This document shows positions 53,529 through 61,079 of a DNA stretch of 64,000 nucleotides, piece after piece. This stretch comes from Phycisphaerae bacterium. Its GTDB lineage: Bacteria; Planctomycetota; Phycisphaerae; UBA1845. Every line of letters starts with the position of its first letter. Position 1 is the stretch's first letter. The position numbers and the translations under genes were made by a program. The notes beneath the pieces were generated by a model. That model was not told where the DNA came from. It ran no database searches and worked only from the letters and a program-made list of their open reading frames with translations. Location: assembly GCA_029260115.1 (NCBI GenBank), contig JAJDDW010000040.1:1-64000 (forward strand). Direction: 5' to 3'.

Positions 53529-53550
53529 CCGCCAGGTCGTAGGTTCGAAT
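53529..53550 (+). repeat. Inverted 22-base tRNA-Asn T-arm fragment
   Basis: CCGCCAGGTCGTAGGTTCGAAT matches 21 of 22 bases of the anticodon-stem/T-arm part of the tRNA-Asn at 53664-53736, but on the opposite strand. It is too short to be a tRNA and may be another att remnant. Confidence 0.5.
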
Positions 53551-53564
53551 GAGTGAAGCAAAAT

Positions 53565-53619
53565 GTGGTCAATTGACCACCCAAAAGTGGTCAAAATGGT
53601 CAAACCGGGGCGTGACCAC
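53565..53619. repeat. GTGGTCA motif cluster, right
   Basis: GTGGTCA at 53565-53571 and 53587-53593, ATGGTCA at 53596-53602, and inverted copies TGACCAC at 53574-53580 and GTGACCAC at 53612-53619. The first pair forms an inverted repeat around AATT. The direct pair is spaced nine bases apart, as in the left cluster. Confidence 0.55.
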
Positions 53620-53663
53620 CAAGAATGAGTCGGCGTAAGTGATTGCCATGAAGTGGGTTACAA

Positions 53664-53736
53664 CTCCCCGAGTAGGATTCGAACCTACGACCTAGCGGTT
53701 AACAGCCGCTCGCTCTACCGATTGAGCTATCGGGGA
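53664..53736 (-). tRNA. trnN: tRNA-Asn (anticodon GTT)
   Basis: A complete cloverleaf of 73 bases on the minus strand. The acceptor stem TCCCCGA pairs with TCGGGGA, the D arm is TAGCTCAATCGGTAGAGC, the anticodon loop CTGTTAACC has anticodon GTT, and the T arm is TAGGTTCGAATCCTA. The CCA end is not encoded. The gene is used as an integration site: its 3' half is repeated at 51934-51973. No T-run terminator follows it on the minus strand. Confidence 0.96.
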
Positions 53737-53855
53737 TCATATGTGTCGCCGTAGCGAGTCGGACATCTTCTCGCCAGCGGGCGAACTAGTCAACTGTCTG
53801 CAGCCTATCTTAGTCAGCTATTGAAAGAAAAAATCGACCCAGAAGCACTGCGGCT

Positions 53856-54401
53856 TTAATAAAGCAGTTCGCCCGGCGAGGCGTCGTCGGACCGTGTGGA
53901 CTCCCAGCCGCGTCTTACTAAGCCTAGGCCATAGATGCAGCTTTCGAAGTCTTCGCTGAGATGCAAAAAAAGCTCTGGCGGGTAGGTATCTCGATTGTCC
54001 ACCAGCGAGGAAACGATGTGATAGGATTGCTTACCCTGCACCACATAATCAAGCAGCACATCCGATCTGCGGCGAGAAGATTTACGAAGATGCTCCGGGT
54101 ATAGCCCGGCCCAAAACAGCGTGTAATCGCCGATATGCTGATACACTGCCCGTTCACGTTCGGCTTGGGTATCAGGCTTTTCGTCGCTAGCCGCCATGAG
54201 CACCGACGCGATCTGCTCAAGCTCTCGGTCCTGAACATTTCGTATAGCGTTCAGCGTATCGATATGCGTAAAGTTGACCAGCAGGTCAGCCAAGTAGCTC
54301 GTCAGCTCGGGATCGCATAGGCCAACCTCCGTACAAAAAGCGTGCTCAATCGCAGCCGCAAAATGGCGACGTAATGGATGATTCGGATTAATAGTTTGCA
54401 T
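53856..54401 (-). CDS. Protein of unknown function, 181 residues
   Basis: A soluble, mostly helical protein with no signal peptide or membrane segment. I do not recognise the family. Notable features are the N-terminal HPLRRHFAAAIEHAF, an acidic mid part, and GDYTLFWAGLYPEHLRKSSR followed by QGKQSYHIVSSL near the middle, which looks like a conserved core rather than random translation. A strong ribosome site (GAGGAG) lies nine bases before the ATG. It is the first gene right of the tRNA-Asn integration site, with 119 bases between them. Confidence 0.72.
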   Translation of the reverse strand: MQTINPNHPLRRHFAAAIEHAFCTEVGLCDPELTSYLADLLVNFTHIDTLNAIRNVQDRELEQIASVLMAASDEKPDTQAERERAVYQHIGDYTLFWAGLYPEHLRKSSRRRSDVLLDYVVQGKQSYHIVSSLVDNRDTYPPELFLHLSEDFESCIYGLGLVRRGWESTRSDDASPGELLY

Positions 54402-54606
54402 ACCCGTTACTCCTCGTGGCTAACTAAGCAACTGTCTGATTATAGCCACCCCTAACATCATAGGTTCGCTCTAGCTAGCGATTCTCCTCTAATGTAAAGG
54501 TTAGGATTCACAAATTGGTCATGCAAAAAAGCCTGACTTAAAATTTATAAGTCGTCCGATATTTCTACTCTATGAAGGACAATTCTCACAAATGGGGTGA
54601 TATTAA

Positions 54607-54622
54607 ATAAGCGATCGCTTAT
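54607..54622. promoter_or_regulatory. Perfect 16-bp palindrome, possible operator
   Basis: ATAAGCGATCGCTTAT in the 300-base gap between two minus-strand genes, about 205 bases upstream of the 181-residue protein's start. The remaining gap shows nothing else. Its symmetry suits a dimeric regulator, but one copy alone is weak evidence. Confidence 0.3.
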
Positions 54623-54700
54623 GTTATTCGGCGAGATGGGAATGCGAGCACCTAGTTCCGGCACAGCTCGTATAAGTGGCTATCGTGGTTAAACGGCTGG

Positions 54701-55855
54701 CTAGTCAGCGGTTGACTTCGCATCTTTCTTTTTTTCAACGGATTCGGTCTTGGCCGAGCCTTCTTTCGCTGGCTTCTTGGGTTGGTCTTCGACCGTCGGC
54801 GATTCGAGCTGCTTCTCGCGATATTGTGCTAGCTGTGTTCGGTTAAGCAGGGCTTTGAGTCGCTCTTCCATCTTCCCGAATAGGTCGTAGATAGGTTGTA
54901 GCAACTGCTTGCGCTGCTCGTGAATCTCAGCCATGGCCTTTCTGTCAAACGGTCGTTGGGCCTCCTTTTCTCGTGTTTCCAATAAGGTTAAATGAGCGCT
55001 AGATTTACTGCAGTACGAGGCGGCCTTGTCTTTGTATTCTTTTAGAATGGATCGCGCGGAGTCGATCTGCCCCTGGCCCAAATGATATTCCTTGATGAAT
55101 TCCTCTACAAATTTTTCAAACACATCCGGATGGAACCCCTTCTCGGTACTCGGCCCCGTCTTTGGCAAGGGCGTTGTCGGGGAGTGCTCGACCACGCGTA
55201 CATCGGGTGGAGACTCGCCTGACGAGCCATCAGGTATCCAACCCTCAACCGGAAGCTTAGGTTTTGGTGGGCTGTTGGACATGTCTTGCGTTGGGAATAG
55301 GCCTTGACTATTGGGCAATCCATCTGCCCAACCCTTCATGTTCTGGTTGATTTTTTGAAACTGTTTTTCCATTTCAGACATATCCCAATCGTGCATGGTT
55401 TTTTGGTCGTCTGAAAGGATGGTCCGCCATTCATCATTGGCCTGGAATATCGCTTTTTTTGCCTCTGCGATAATTGGCAAGACCGACTTGCCAATCTGTC
55501 GCGACTTCTCTACGCCCGGCGGATTGGCGCCGAGCTGGCAAGACAACAGATCGCGAATCGCAGGCCAAACGGTTTCTTCGTGCTCAGTTAGGAAGCGGTA
55601 GACCTCGCGCTCCATCAACTCGTCAGTGAGCCGGAGTTGCAAGTCGTTGAGGTTGTAACGAGCGGCGATGTTTTTGACGGCTGCCCTGCGAATAGTTTCG
55701 ACGGTAGCGGCGCTCGCTGATTTTGAATTTTGCAAATCGTTTTTTAGGTTTTTTTGCGGGTCAGATGCCACGGTCGAGCCAGCTAGGACCAAAGACTGCA
55801 TGATTGTAAACAACGATACGGCTAATCGCGATGATCTCATCATTTTCATATCCAT
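54701..55855 (-). CDS. Exported helical protein of unknown function
   Basis: A 384-residue protein with a signal peptide (RLAVSLFTIMQSLVLAGSTVA) and a mature part rich in helices and charged residues. I do not recognise a family. The segments NLNDLQLRLTDELMEREVYR and ILSDDQKTMHDWDMSEMEKQ, followed later by LGQGQIDSARSILKEYKDK and LLNRTQLAQYREKQ, repeat an 'L...Q...' pattern like that of Spy/CpxP-type periplasmic chaperones, but this is weak. It ends in a Lys/Glu-rich tail. Start placed at ATG 55855, just before the signal peptide; 12 codons more are possible. Confidence 0.7.
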   Translation of the reverse strand: MDMKMMRSSRLAVSLFTIMQSLVLAGSTVASDPQKNLKNDLQNSKSASAATVETIRRAAVKNIAARYNLNDLQLRLTDELMEREVYRFLTEHEETVWPAIRDLLSCQLGANPPGVEKSRQIGKSVLPIIAEAKKAIFQANDEWRTILSDDQKTMHDWDMSEMEKQFQKINQNMKGWADGLPNSQGLFPTQDMSNSPPKPKLPVEGWIPDGSSGESPPDVRVVEHSPTTPLPKTGPSTEKGFHPDVFEKFVEEFIKEYHLGQGQIDSARSILKEYKDKAASYCSKSSAHLTLLETREKEAQRPFDRKAMAEIHEQRKQLLQPIYDLFGKMEERLKALLNRTQLAQYREKQLESPTVEDQPKKPAKEGSAKTESVEKKKDAKSTAD

Positions 55856-56076
55856 AGAATTCCAGACCCCGGCTACGGTAGTGTTAGCCACTTGAGGGTC
55901 ATCTACATGTTATACGCATCATATAGCCAATGCGGTTGCAGCGCCCATAGGCAATCGACGATACTGCTGAAGGATATTGGACGCAATGGTGAGAGTCCAG
56001 ACAAGGGACACAGCTAAACTTCACAGGTTAGAGTCTAATTCAATTCTAGGTCAGGTCGAATCGACGTCGTGTCGAA

Positions 56077-57459
56077 TTACTCAAGATGAATTTGGAGCTT
56101 AATCTTTCGCGGCGCTTTGAACCCGAAGATCGAAATGCAGCGATAACCCCAGGATCGAAGCCGGAATTTCCATAGACCTCGAAGGAAAGTATCGATGGCC
56201 CCGTTTTCCGGATCGCTCTTTTTGGCCCGGATGAGCATTTTTTTAGCCTCAGCCCATTGGCCTAGCTCCATCATGGCTATGGATGCGTGGTACATAGCCG
56301 TGGTGTAATCAGGCTTAGCCCGCAGGGCTTCCAGGCAATGAGACAGGCCGGAATCAAATCTCCCCGCCCGTAAATGGCACACGGCTAAGTTATGGTGAGA
56401 TTGGGCGTGTTTGGCGTCGTGAGCGAGAACGGTACGATAGCAATCAGCCGCTGGCTCGAACTGACGCAGTCCCATGAGGCAATTGCCGAGTAGCATCATC
56501 ACCCGAGCGGACGGTTTTTCACTTTTACTGGCCCGCTGCAAGGCAGGCAAGGCATCAGTGAACTTACCCAGCCTCATCAACGCTTCGCCGGTTTTTTCGT
56601 CTAGTAGCGATGGTGTCAAGCGCGGGTCATCGTCTAAGTCTAGCTGAACTTCGCGAAAACACTCCAACGCTTGCTTGGGATAATTTCGCCTTAGCCAAAG
56701 ATTACCCAACGCAAACCGTGCTCGAGGATGTAAGGGAGCCAGTTCTAAAATCTGTCCGAGCTTGGCCGCGGCCGCGCCGAATTGGCCCGACTCGATGGAT
56801 AAGTCAGCTAACTCGAAAAGTAAATCTGTATTGCCGGGGTCGTCACGCAACTCAGCTAGAAAATATTCACGGGCTAGGTCGAGCCGGCCTTGAGCACGAT
56901 AGGCCTGGGCGATACGCCGGTTCACGCCGATGTATGCGGGTTCTAAATCGAGCACCCGCTTCCAGCAATAAATCGCTCGCTTGGCCTGGCCTCGGGCGGC
57001 TAATGACGCGCCCATACTGAAAAAGCAATGAGGGCAATCCTCGTCTAGCTGTTGGGCGAGGTAAAACATTTCCTCGGCCCGGTCGTGACGTCCTAGTTCG
57101 GTGTAGGCGCTTATGCGGTGGCAATAGGCCGGTTCTAAATCGGGATGGGCGGTGGCTAATTCTTCAAACTGTTCGATAGCTTGGGCAAAACGATCTAGCC
57201 GAAGAAAAGCGACGCCTAAAGCAAGGCTAACTTCCGCATCGTCACCATCCAGTGAAAGTGATTGTTCGTAAGCCGCAACGGCGTCTAACGTTCGGTCAAG
57301 TTCTTCTAGAAGGTAGCCGTGCTGCGCATGCCAGGTGGCATTGTGGGGGTTGATGGCAATAGCAGCTTCGATCTCTGCTAAGGCTTCGGCCCATCGCTGA
57401 GATTCGACGAACTGCAATGCGCGTTCTGCGCGTTGTTCGGCTTCGAACCACTCATTCAT
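56077..57459 (-). CDS. TPR-repeat protein, cytoplasmic
   Basis: A 460-residue protein consisting almost entirely of about eleven to twelve tetratricopeptide repeats, for example INPHNATWHAQHGYLLEELD, LDLAREYFLAELRDDPGN and HDAKHAQSHHNLAVCHLRAG. No signal peptide or membrane helix is visible. The C-terminal 45 residues leave the repeat pattern and are basic (GFKAPRKIKLQIHL). TPR scaffolds bind other proteins, and no partner is suggested by context. The gene stands alone, divergent from the lipoprotein gene at 57761. Confidence 0.82.
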   Translation of the reverse strand: MNEWFEAEQRAERALQFVESQRWAEALAEIEAAIAINPHNATWHAQHGYLLEELDRTLDAVAAYEQSLSLDGDDAEVSLALGVAFLRLDRFAQAIEQFEELATAHPDLEPAYCHRISAYTELGRHDRAEEMFYLAQQLDEDCPHCFFSMGASLAARGQAKRAIYCWKRVLDLEPAYIGVNRRIAQAYRAQGRLDLAREYFLAELRDDPGNTDLLFELADLSIESGQFGAAAAKLGQILELAPLHPRARFALGNLWLRRNYPKQALECFREVQLDLDDDPRLTPSLLDEKTGEALMRLGKFTDALPALQRASKSEKPSARVMMLLGNCLMGLRQFEPAADCYRTVLAHDAKHAQSHHNLAVCHLRAGRFDSGLSHCLEALRAKPDYTTAMYHASIAMMELGQWAEAKKMLIRAKKSDPENGAIDTFLRGLWKFRLRSWGYRCISIFGFKAPRKIKLQIHLE

Positions 57460-57760
57460 GAGTCACTCGCACTTTCTGGGACCTGCCCCGAGCACCAGTA
57501 AACACCATATTCTATCCCCCTTATCGGACAAGAGCAACCTCAAATGACATAAACTCCGCCCACCATCGACCGTCTATTGTAGCGAAATCCCTAGTATTTC
57601 CGGCCTACCGCACGAGACGATTATCCTTTAAGTATATTTTCGGACCCGGCAAGTATCCTCTCAATGGAATGACGCAGTTTTCCGGGTCTGCGGAGGGTGG
57701 AATCCATCGCAAAAACTGGGACGCTTGACCCGTGGCATCGTCGACGTACTATCGCTGTCC
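57460..57760. other. Divergent intergenic region
   Basis: About 300 bases between the TPR gene and a lipoprotein gene. No promoter, hairpin or repeat stands out. Confidence 0.4.
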
Positions 57761-58345
57761 ATGCTGCGTAATCGATGGTCATGTTCAGTCGTCACTTTAG
57801 CTTTCCTGTGCGGGATTGGCACTGGGTGTGCCTCGCGCCAGACGCGGGTGTGCAACTCCTCCCATCAATGGTCGGTGGCTGAGTCGGCGGACACGCAGGA
57901 TAGGCTATGGTCGGCTGCGAAAGAGACTATTCGTCGCCAGGGTTATCAGCTTGATCGCGTGGACCGCAATGCGGGCGTCATTAGCACGTTGCCAGAGGTG
58001 TCTCAGCAATTATTTGAGTTCTGGCGTCATGATGTTGACACGCCCAAAGACCTGTGGGAATCAGCGTTTAATCCGATTCGTCGCCGCGTAGATATGACTA
58101 TGCAGTCGAACCAGGATCAGCCGGGGCTTATGAAGCTTGAGGTCGTGGTCACGAAGCAACGGATTTCGTCTCTCGATCGTCAGTTCAATAGTACCATCGC
58201 TGCCTACCAATATTTTGGTAACGATCTGCCAGCTACAACCGGGCAGCAGCAGACCACGCAAGTCGATGAAAAATGGATCGACCTGGGCCGTGACCCAGCC
58301 ATGGAAGATTATCTGCTGCGACAAATTCTGCACCGCGCAGAATAG
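57761..58345 (+). CDS. Lipoprotein of unknown function
   Basis: A 194-residue protein with a lipoprotein signal: basic start MLRNRWSC, hydrophobic core SVVTLAFLCGIG and lipobox GTGC near residue 24. The mature domain contains DRLWSAAKETIRRQGYQLDR followed by NAGVISTLPEV, a fold resembling small alpha/beta envelope lipoproteins that assess surface stress, but no family can be named. The ATG at 57761 gives a normal signal length. It is followed 67 bases later by another exported protein in the same direction. Confidence 0.72.
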   Translation: MLRNRWSCSVVTLAFLCGIGTGCASRQTRVCNSSHQWSVAESADTQDRLWSAAKETIRRQGYQLDRVDRNAGVISTLPEVSQQLFEFWRHDVDTPKDLWESAFNPIRRRVDMTMQSNQDQPGLMKLEVVVTKQRISSLDRQFNSTIAAYQYFGNDLPATTGQQQTTQVDEKWIDLGRDPAMEDYLLRQILHRAE

Positions 58346-58412
58346 CCTATTTTTCGAAACACGTTTCTTTGATTCCTAGCCCACTGTTGGCCGAGCATAT
58401 GGAGTCGTTCAT

Positions 58413-59531
58413 ATGGCTACGTATTTGTCACTACTCGCGATTGACTTATCCACGCGCAAGCGCATCAGCCCGTATCGATTTTCTAGACTATGCACGATCC
58501 TTATTTGGCTGCTCGTTGCGACTCCTGCTTTCTCTCAAATAATCGTCGAGTCACGGCCGACGTATGAACTCATAACTGATGCCGCTATTGAAACGCTCCC
58601 GGATTCGTTACGCAGCTGGTTCGCTGATAGAGACAAACTGATAGCGGCGGTGTTCACGACGCGGCAGGACCGCATCGACATTCGCATCGAGGCGCAGTCG
58701 GGGCATCAGCACTTCACCTGGCTGAAAATGCCCGTGCCTGACAAGCGAAATGCTCGTAAGAAAACTGATTTTCGATCACTATTGACCGTTGCACGTATCG
58801 AAGGTCGATCGCTCACACTGGTCGAGATGATTCAGAAGCAACATGCGGCGCTGATCGAAGCTTTTCGCGGACGTGATGCAATGTTGATTACGACCACCGC
58901 TGGTCAACTGATGCATTATGTGATCGATGCGTCACTTCCTAGCCATGTTGCGGTAGTTGAACACGATTGGCGAGGTCCGTCAGCTACGAATCTTGAAAAT
59001 CGAATAGAGAGATTGGCCTTTCATGAATCCAAGGTTCTTGATACGCAGCATGAACGATTTATATTTGAACTTCGCGTTTGGCCTAAGCGGTTGCAAGAGG
59101 TTCGCGATATACCAAAGACGGTGATTGAAACGTCGCATCAGGCATCCGTTGCTGGAAATGAAGTCTTCAATAACACTGAGCTAGCTGCGGTAAGCGCTAC
59201 AGGTGGTTATGAATACGTTGTGATGCGCGTACGCAGTCAATTGGAGGCTGCCGTGATATTATCTGGCAGTCTCATCCGTAGCGCTTGGCGTGAGGCTGGT
59301 TCACCGGAACAACCATCTCAATCTGAGCCAATTAAAGGAAATTCCGTAGTACGCGCATCTCAACAAGCTACGAATTCGAATTTTGTGGGAAGCAAGCAAT
59401 CCGAAATTTTCCACCGGCGGACTTGTCCACATGTTAAAAGAATAAAACCTGAAAATCTTGTCCAGTTTGACAACATAGCCAAGGCGCATGCAGTGAGTAG
59501 AAAGGCATGCAGGACCTGCAAGCCAAACTAA
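58413..59531 (+). CDS. Exported S1/P1-nuclease or zinc-phospholipase-C-like protein with Ada-like metal-binding tail
   Basis: A 372-residue exported protein; the signal is at about residues 20-42 (LCTILIWLLVATPAFSQ). The following 190 residues are helical, and the line GQLMHYVIDASLPSHVAVVEHD resembles the His/Asp zinc-ligand helix of S1/P1 nucleases and zinc-dependent phospholipase C. The C-terminal 45 residues (FVGSKQSEIFHRRTCPHVKR to ACRTCKPN) match the Ada-type four-cysteine-like motif found at the ends of bacterial nucleases, here with Cys-X2-His and Cys-X2-Cys. GGAG lies nine bases before the ATG. Activity is inferred from motifs; several zinc ligands could not be verified. Confidence 0.72.
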   Translation: MATYLSLLAIDLSTRKRISPYRFSRLCTILIWLLVATPAFSQIIVESRPTYELITDAAIETLPDSLRSWFADRDKLIAAVFTTRQDRIDIRIEAQSGHQHFTWLKMPVPDKRNARKKTDFRSLLTVARIEGRSLTLVEMIQKQHAALIEAFRGRDAMLITTTAGQLMHYVIDASLPSHVAVVEHDWRGPSATNLENRIERLAFHESKVLDTQHERFIFELRVWPKRLQEVRDIPKTVIETSHQASVAGNEVFNNTELAAVSATGGYEYVVMRVRSQLEAAVILSGSLIRSAWREAGSPEQPSQSEPIKGNSVVRASQQATNSNFVGSKQSEIFHRRTCPHVKRIKPENLVQFDNIAKAHAVSRKACRTCKPN

Positions 59532-59664
59532 ATGATTCCCGACGACCTGCATTATGGATGAAATAGCACTGCCCCGCGCACTTCTTCGAGGGTAGACAAA
59601 ACTAGATCATGCAGCTGTTGGGGCTGATTTGACAGGATAATCACTAGGGCTTGTGGTGAGCGCA

Positions 59665-59716
59665 AAAAATACGGGGGTGGGACTGTAAAGCCAAAATAGC
59701 ACAGTCCCAACCCCCA
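59665..59716 (-). terminator. Strong rho-independent terminator of the H1-like gene
   Basis: On the minus strand GGGGGTTGGGACTGT pairs with ACAGTCCCACCCCC (one bulged base), with a 14-base loop and a following TATTTTTT. It lies about 100 bases after the stop of the H1-like gene. This is one of the longest stems in the window, fitting a highly transcribed gene. Confidence 0.85.
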
Positions 59717-59816
59717 AAATTCTGCATTTCTGCAAGTGAGCGACGGATTTTACCAGCCGACTGCCGTGGCGTGAGCCGGCCCAGTTTTATTCGTCACTCA
59801 AGCTAAGCGTCGCAAT

Positions 59817-60113
59817 TTACTTCCTACGGGCGGCTTTTCTCTTAGCTTTTTTCTTTGTCTTCTTCTTAGTAGCTTTTTTCTTGGTAGCCTTCTTCTTCTT
59901 CTTCGTTGCCTTCTTCTTGGCAGTCTTCTTCTTAGCTACTTTCTTCTTTGTCTTCTTCTTAGCTACCTTCTTCTTCGCGGTCTTCTTCTTAGCGACCTTC
60001 TTCTTAGCTGTCTTCTTCTTCGCTACCTTCTTCTTGGTAGTTTTTTTTGCAGCCTTCTTTTTTGTCGCCTTCTTCTTGGTGGCCTTCTTGGCAGTTCTAC
60101 GTTTCTTTGCCAT
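59817..60113 (-). CDS. Lysine-rich histone H1-like DNA-binding protein
   Basis: A 98-residue protein, over half lysine, made of short repeats KKKTAKKKVA, KKATKKKATK and similar, ending KRKAARRK. It has the composition of the eukaryotic histone H1 tail and of bacterial H1-like proteins such as chlamydial HctB and planctomycete homologues, which bind and condense DNA through charge. The start is supported by AAAGGAGGTGAT, an extended complement of the 16S rRNA 3' end, with its GGAGG nine bases before the ATG. Flanked by large non-coding regions on both sides and a strong terminator. The repeat number may vary between strains. Confidence 0.88.
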   Translation of the reverse strand: MAKKRRTAKKATKKKATKKKAAKKTTKKKVAKKKTAKKKVAKKKTAKKKVAKKKTKKKVAKKKTAKKKATKKKKKATKKKATKKKTKKKAKRKAARRK

Positions 60114-61079
60114 AGAGCATCACCTCCTTTCTTGTATAAAATCCTACCCGATGATTATCGCGTGTCAAAAGATATTTTTCTATTGAGGGCCATGTGCGCG
60201 TTGTGCGAACTAAAATGAAATCGATAATTTCGAGTCGTAGTACACCTGTCGTGCGACTCTTGTAACGAAATATATGTGCGTCATACGCCTGACACTTCAT
60301 GCACCTACGCATCTAAATTCCTTGCGTGTGATATGCTGCTTGCAGTAGATGCCTACGATGAGGCACGTCGCTTTTCACGCGATGGCTCTAGGCCATCAGG
60401 CTATCTGGCGCGGATGATGAATACGGTTTTTCAAAGAAAAAGGTTTAAGATTTCCCGAGAAAAATGAATTTTTCTTCAATCTCACCTCACCGATGACGTC
60501 CCACAGCCATTCTTGAGAGTGAGTGGCTGGCGTGGGTGCTGACCTCAGCGGTGGCACACCATTCTTTTCACAAAGCGACAGCTCTTGCGATGTCGATCTA
60601 GTCGCTAGGTGAAAAATTCTAGCGTGAGCATGCGTATGCTGCCATCGGGTATCCTTGCTTATGAGGCTGCTAATTGGGTTTACGATAGGCGGTGAAATTG
60701 CTCCGAAAAAAAATTTCATTTTTTTTCATTTTTTTCTTGCCAAGCCTTTCCAAAACTGTCTATTTGAAGAGATTTGAAGGAATTGTGACTTTTGCAACCA
60801 TCTACATCATGATGCGTTAATCATCGCGCGGCGCTGTCGCGCAGTGCGTGCGACACGGTCACGGCAGCAATTTATTTAGCCCGCAGGCCTGTCAATTTCA
60901 TGAGGATAAGCGGACTAAAAGAATGCGCTGAAGGACGATTTGCTCATACGATTGCAAGTATGAACAACGAGGGCGTGGATGAATAGCTATCAGGCATGTT
61001 CCCGATGATTCTGCTTGTCTCTTTGAGCAGATTATACCAATCATTGGCTTATGAATGCGCCATGAGAGGCCTGATCGGC
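60114..61079. other. 966-base gene-poor region with AT tracts
   Basis: No convincing gene. It begins with the ribosome site of the H1-like gene. A short palindrome, GAAAAAT-GA-ATTTTTC, lies at 60459-60474. A run of A and T tracts (60705-60737, with two CATTTTTTT units) would bend DNA. Short open frames at 60276-60467 and 60396-60719 have no protein features or ribosome sites. A small RNA is possible but not visible. Confidence 0.45.

Larger units (their letters stand above)
53094..53663. other. Gene-free right part of the element with tRNA-like scraps
   Basis: No convincing gene in 570 bases. On the minus strand around 53205-53260 there is a D-arm-like GTAGTTCAGTTGTCGAGAGC and a degenerate T-arm-like GTTTTGAACC, suggestive of a decayed tRNA. 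At 53529-53550 a plus-strand T-arm fragment of tRNA-Asn type occurs in inverted orientation. GTGGTCA motifs lie at 53565-53619. Confidence 0.45.
51934..53703. mobile_element. Small element integrated in tRNA-Asn, bounded by 40-bp direct repeats
   Basis: The 3' half of tRNA-Asn, from the discriminator base to the anticodon, is present twice in direct orientation: at 51934-51973 and, inside the intact tRNA, at 53664-53703. This is the usual footprint of tyrosine-recombinase integration at a tRNA anticodon loop, in which the incoming att restores the tRNA and displaces the old 3' half. The 1.73 kb between them holds one lipoprotein gene and motif clusters near the ends but no integrase. It is therefore either a non-autonomous element mobilised in trans or a decayed island. 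Confidence 0.75.

Noticed and set aside
59881-60186. Phe-rich membrane-like protein on the plus strand
   Set aside because: It is the antisense translation of the AAG/AAA-rich H1-like gene, which has an excellent ribosome site on the other strand.
60276-60467. Possible 63-codon gene on the plus strand
   Set aside because: No ribosome site, no hydrophobic core or domain pattern, and it lies in a gene-poor region with many chance frames.
60396-60719. Possible 107-codon gene on the minus strand upstream of the H1-like gene
   Set aside because: It starts inside an A/T tract, lacks a ribosome site and has no recognisable features; composition looks like non-coding DNA.
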